A stretch of 64,000 nucleotides of DNA from Hortaea werneckii. Its lineage: Eukaryota > Ascomycota > Dothideomycetes > Mycosphaerellales > Teratosphaeriaceae. Below, in pieces: positions 63,071 to 64,000 of this stretch (position 1 is its first letter; every line of letters begins with the position of its first letter). Made by a program: the position numbers and the translations under genes. The notes below the pieces were generated by a model, which saw only the letters and a list, made by a program, of their open reading frames with translations, was not told the origin of the DNA and searched no databases. Where the stretch lies: positions 1 through 64,000 of the forward strand of contig JBAOKB010000163.1 in assembly GCA_037044905.1 (NCBI GenBank), in the 5' to 3' direction.

Positions 63071-64000
63071 ATGGCTGATCGCAAGCGTGACCCTCGATTT
63101 GCTGCTCTTGCAAGCGATCCGCGATATCGTCTTCCCGGCAAGAAGGAATCGCGCACTGCTGTAGACCCTCGGTTTGGACGACTCTTCACGGACCAGGAAT
63201 TCCGGAAGAAGGCGAGTGTAGACCGATATGGCCGGAAGATCAAACCTGAAGCAGGGAAGAAAGAGTTGGAGAAGCTCTACAGGCTGGACAAGGATGATTC
63301 CAAGCCGAAAAGTCAGGGAGACAAGAAGGTAGGAAAGGCAGAACGGGAGGTAGTTGGCAGCGACGATGAAAGCGAGGAGGAAGAGAGCGAAGATGCAGAG
63401 GAGGAGAGAACAGAGCGGAGGGACCCTGCGCGAGAGGGAGGATTTTCTGCTAGCGAATCAGAGGAAGAGAGCTCATCAGAGGAGGAAAGCGACGACGAAG
63501 CAGACCTGGCAGAGGATACCGCAGGCCAGGAACAGACGGAGGATATTCCACTTGGAGAGGTCACGCGAAGGATAGCTGCAGTGAACATGGACTGGGACAA
63601 CATCCGTGCAAGCGACATCTTGGCGGTGGCACAGAGTTTCTTGCCTGGCAGTGGGAGAGTGGAGAAAGTGACCGTTTTCCCAAGTGAGTTTGGGCGAGAG
63701 AGACTTGAGAAGGAGGAGCTTGAAGGGCCGCCAAGGGAGATTTTTGCAAGCTCGGCCAGGGCGCAAGACGATATCGAGGACGGAGAAAGTGGTGCACGGA
63801 GTTCCGACGACGAAGAAGACGAAGACGAGAAGATTCGCAAACAACTTCTATCCAATCAAGCCGATGAGGGCGGCGAGTTCGACACAGCCGAGCTGCGGCA
63901 ATACCAGCTGGAGCGGCTGAGGTACTACTACGCCGTCATTGAGACGGACTCGAAGCCTGCTGCGAAAGCGCTTTATGATAGCATGGACGGGCGAGAATAT
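63071..64000 (+). CDS. ESF1: Pre-rRNA-processing protein ESF1, 5' part
   Basis: Nucleolar factor for 18S rRNA maturation in the small-subunit processome. The gene starts at ATG 63071 and runs off the window end after 310 codons (true length is about 650-750 in fungi). The N-terminus MADRKRDPRFAALASDPRYR and AVDPRFGRLFTDQEFRKKAS, then VDRYGRKIKP, is diagnostic. A long acidic Ser/Glu tract follows (about residues 95-160), then TRRIAAVNMDWDNIRASDIL, the most conserved block. PGSGRVEKVTVFPSEFGRER and LEGPPREIFAS come next, followed by a second acidic stretch. The last visible piece, YQLERLRYYYAVIETDS, is also conserved. No intron in the visible part. Confidence 0.95.
   Translation, partial: MADRKRDPRFAALASDPRYRLPGKKESRTAVDPRFGRLFTDQEFRKKASVDRYGRKIKPEAGKKELEKLYRLDKDDSKPKSQGDKKVGKAEREVVGSDDESEEEESEDAEEERTERRDPAREGGFSASESEEESSSEEESDDEADLAEDTAGQEQTEDIPLGEVTRRIAAVNMDWDNIRASDILAVAQSFLPGSGRVEKVTVFPSEFGRERLEKEELEGPPREIFASSARAQDDIEDGESGARSSDDEEDEDEKIRKQLLSNQADEGGEFDTAELRQYQLERLRYYYAVIETDSKPAAKALYDSMDGREY

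Noticed and set aside
1..64000. Secondary-metabolite cluster around the SDR, GT17 and BBE oxidase
   Set aside because: The three genes are 1-12 kb apart with no synthase, P450, transporter or cluster regulator among them, and housekeeping genes follow at once.
1..64000. Transposons, CRISPR arrays, tRNA or rRNA genes
   Set aside because: No transposase or reverse-transcriptase text, no terminal repeats, no regular spacer array, and no tRNA B-box with a matching A-box found by eye; a dedicated tRNA scan was not possible.

Overview
The window is nuclear DNA of a filamentous ascomycete (Pezizomycotina, most likely Dothideomycetes). The genes are intron-bearing, with short GT-AG introns (about 48-236 bases) that often carry CTAAC/CTGAC-like branch sites. 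The set is a fungal housekeeping set (V-ATPase subunit D, SYF1, TRS85, Chm7, POP5, ESF1, ULA1) plus families typical of filamentous fungi: a BBE-type FAD oxidase, 2EXR and F-box-like proteins, a small secreted protein and a mitochondrial proton-translocating transhydrogenase. There are no bacterial operons, no CRISPR array, and no rRNA or tRNA genes that I could recognise.

Layout. Bases 1-10,900 are gene-poor and look like accessory DNA. They hold a polyacidic hypothetical protein, a GT17 glycosyltransferase, a three-exon SDR oxidoreductase, an unassigned ORF, a multiply frameshifted gene built on a 21-base repeat (7.7-8.7 kb) and a frameshifted 2EXR gene. From 11.5 kb the region is mostly conserved: a PFK26-type 6-phosphofructo-2-kinase (11.5-14.2), a secreted BBE-like oxidase (15.2-17.0), an OTU deubiquitinase (19.3-20.8), ribose-5-phosphate isomerase (21.6-22.5), ULA1 (23.2-25.0), a tandem repeat block (25.36-25.9), NNT (26.0-29.4), VMA8 (30.4-31.6), SYF1 (32.0-34.7), an F-box-like protein (35.2-36.7), TRS85 (37.1-39.7), a CCA1-TTI2 composite gene (40.2-43.1) and 3-hydroxyisobutyrate dehydrogenase (43.8-45.2). 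Then come two small hypothetical genes (45.5-46.5), a mitochondrial tandem-ABC ATPase (46.7-48.7), a class I glutamine amidotransferase (49.0-49.9), Chm7 (50.3-51.8), a small secreted protein (52.4-53.1), a vacuolar Ca2+/H+ exchanger (54.1-56.0), a SNF2-RING ATPase (58.1-61.9), POP5 (62.1-62.8) and the 5' part of ESF1 (63.07 to the window end).

The genes are not a pathway cluster. Most sit as divergent pairs sharing 200-750 bases of upstream DNA: RKI1/ULA1, VMA8/SYF1, TRS85/CCA1, P-Q-rich gene/ABC, GATase/Chm7, CAX/SNF2 and POP5/ESF1. There is a loose theme of vacuole and membrane traffic (VMA8, CAX, TRS85, Chm7), but no evidence of co-regulation.

The observations most worth checking are: the uninterrupted CCA1-TTI2 reading frame; the PFK26-type gene, whose conserved linker lies out of frame inside a possible 129-base intron; a recurring pattern of one-base deficits at short homopolymers near the ends of otherwise good genes, which may mean sequence error rather than gene death; the five-copy tandem repeat at 25.4-25.9 kb; and a tandem ABC protein in which one ATP site is intact and the other degenerate. 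All family assignments come from reading motifs, not from database searches.
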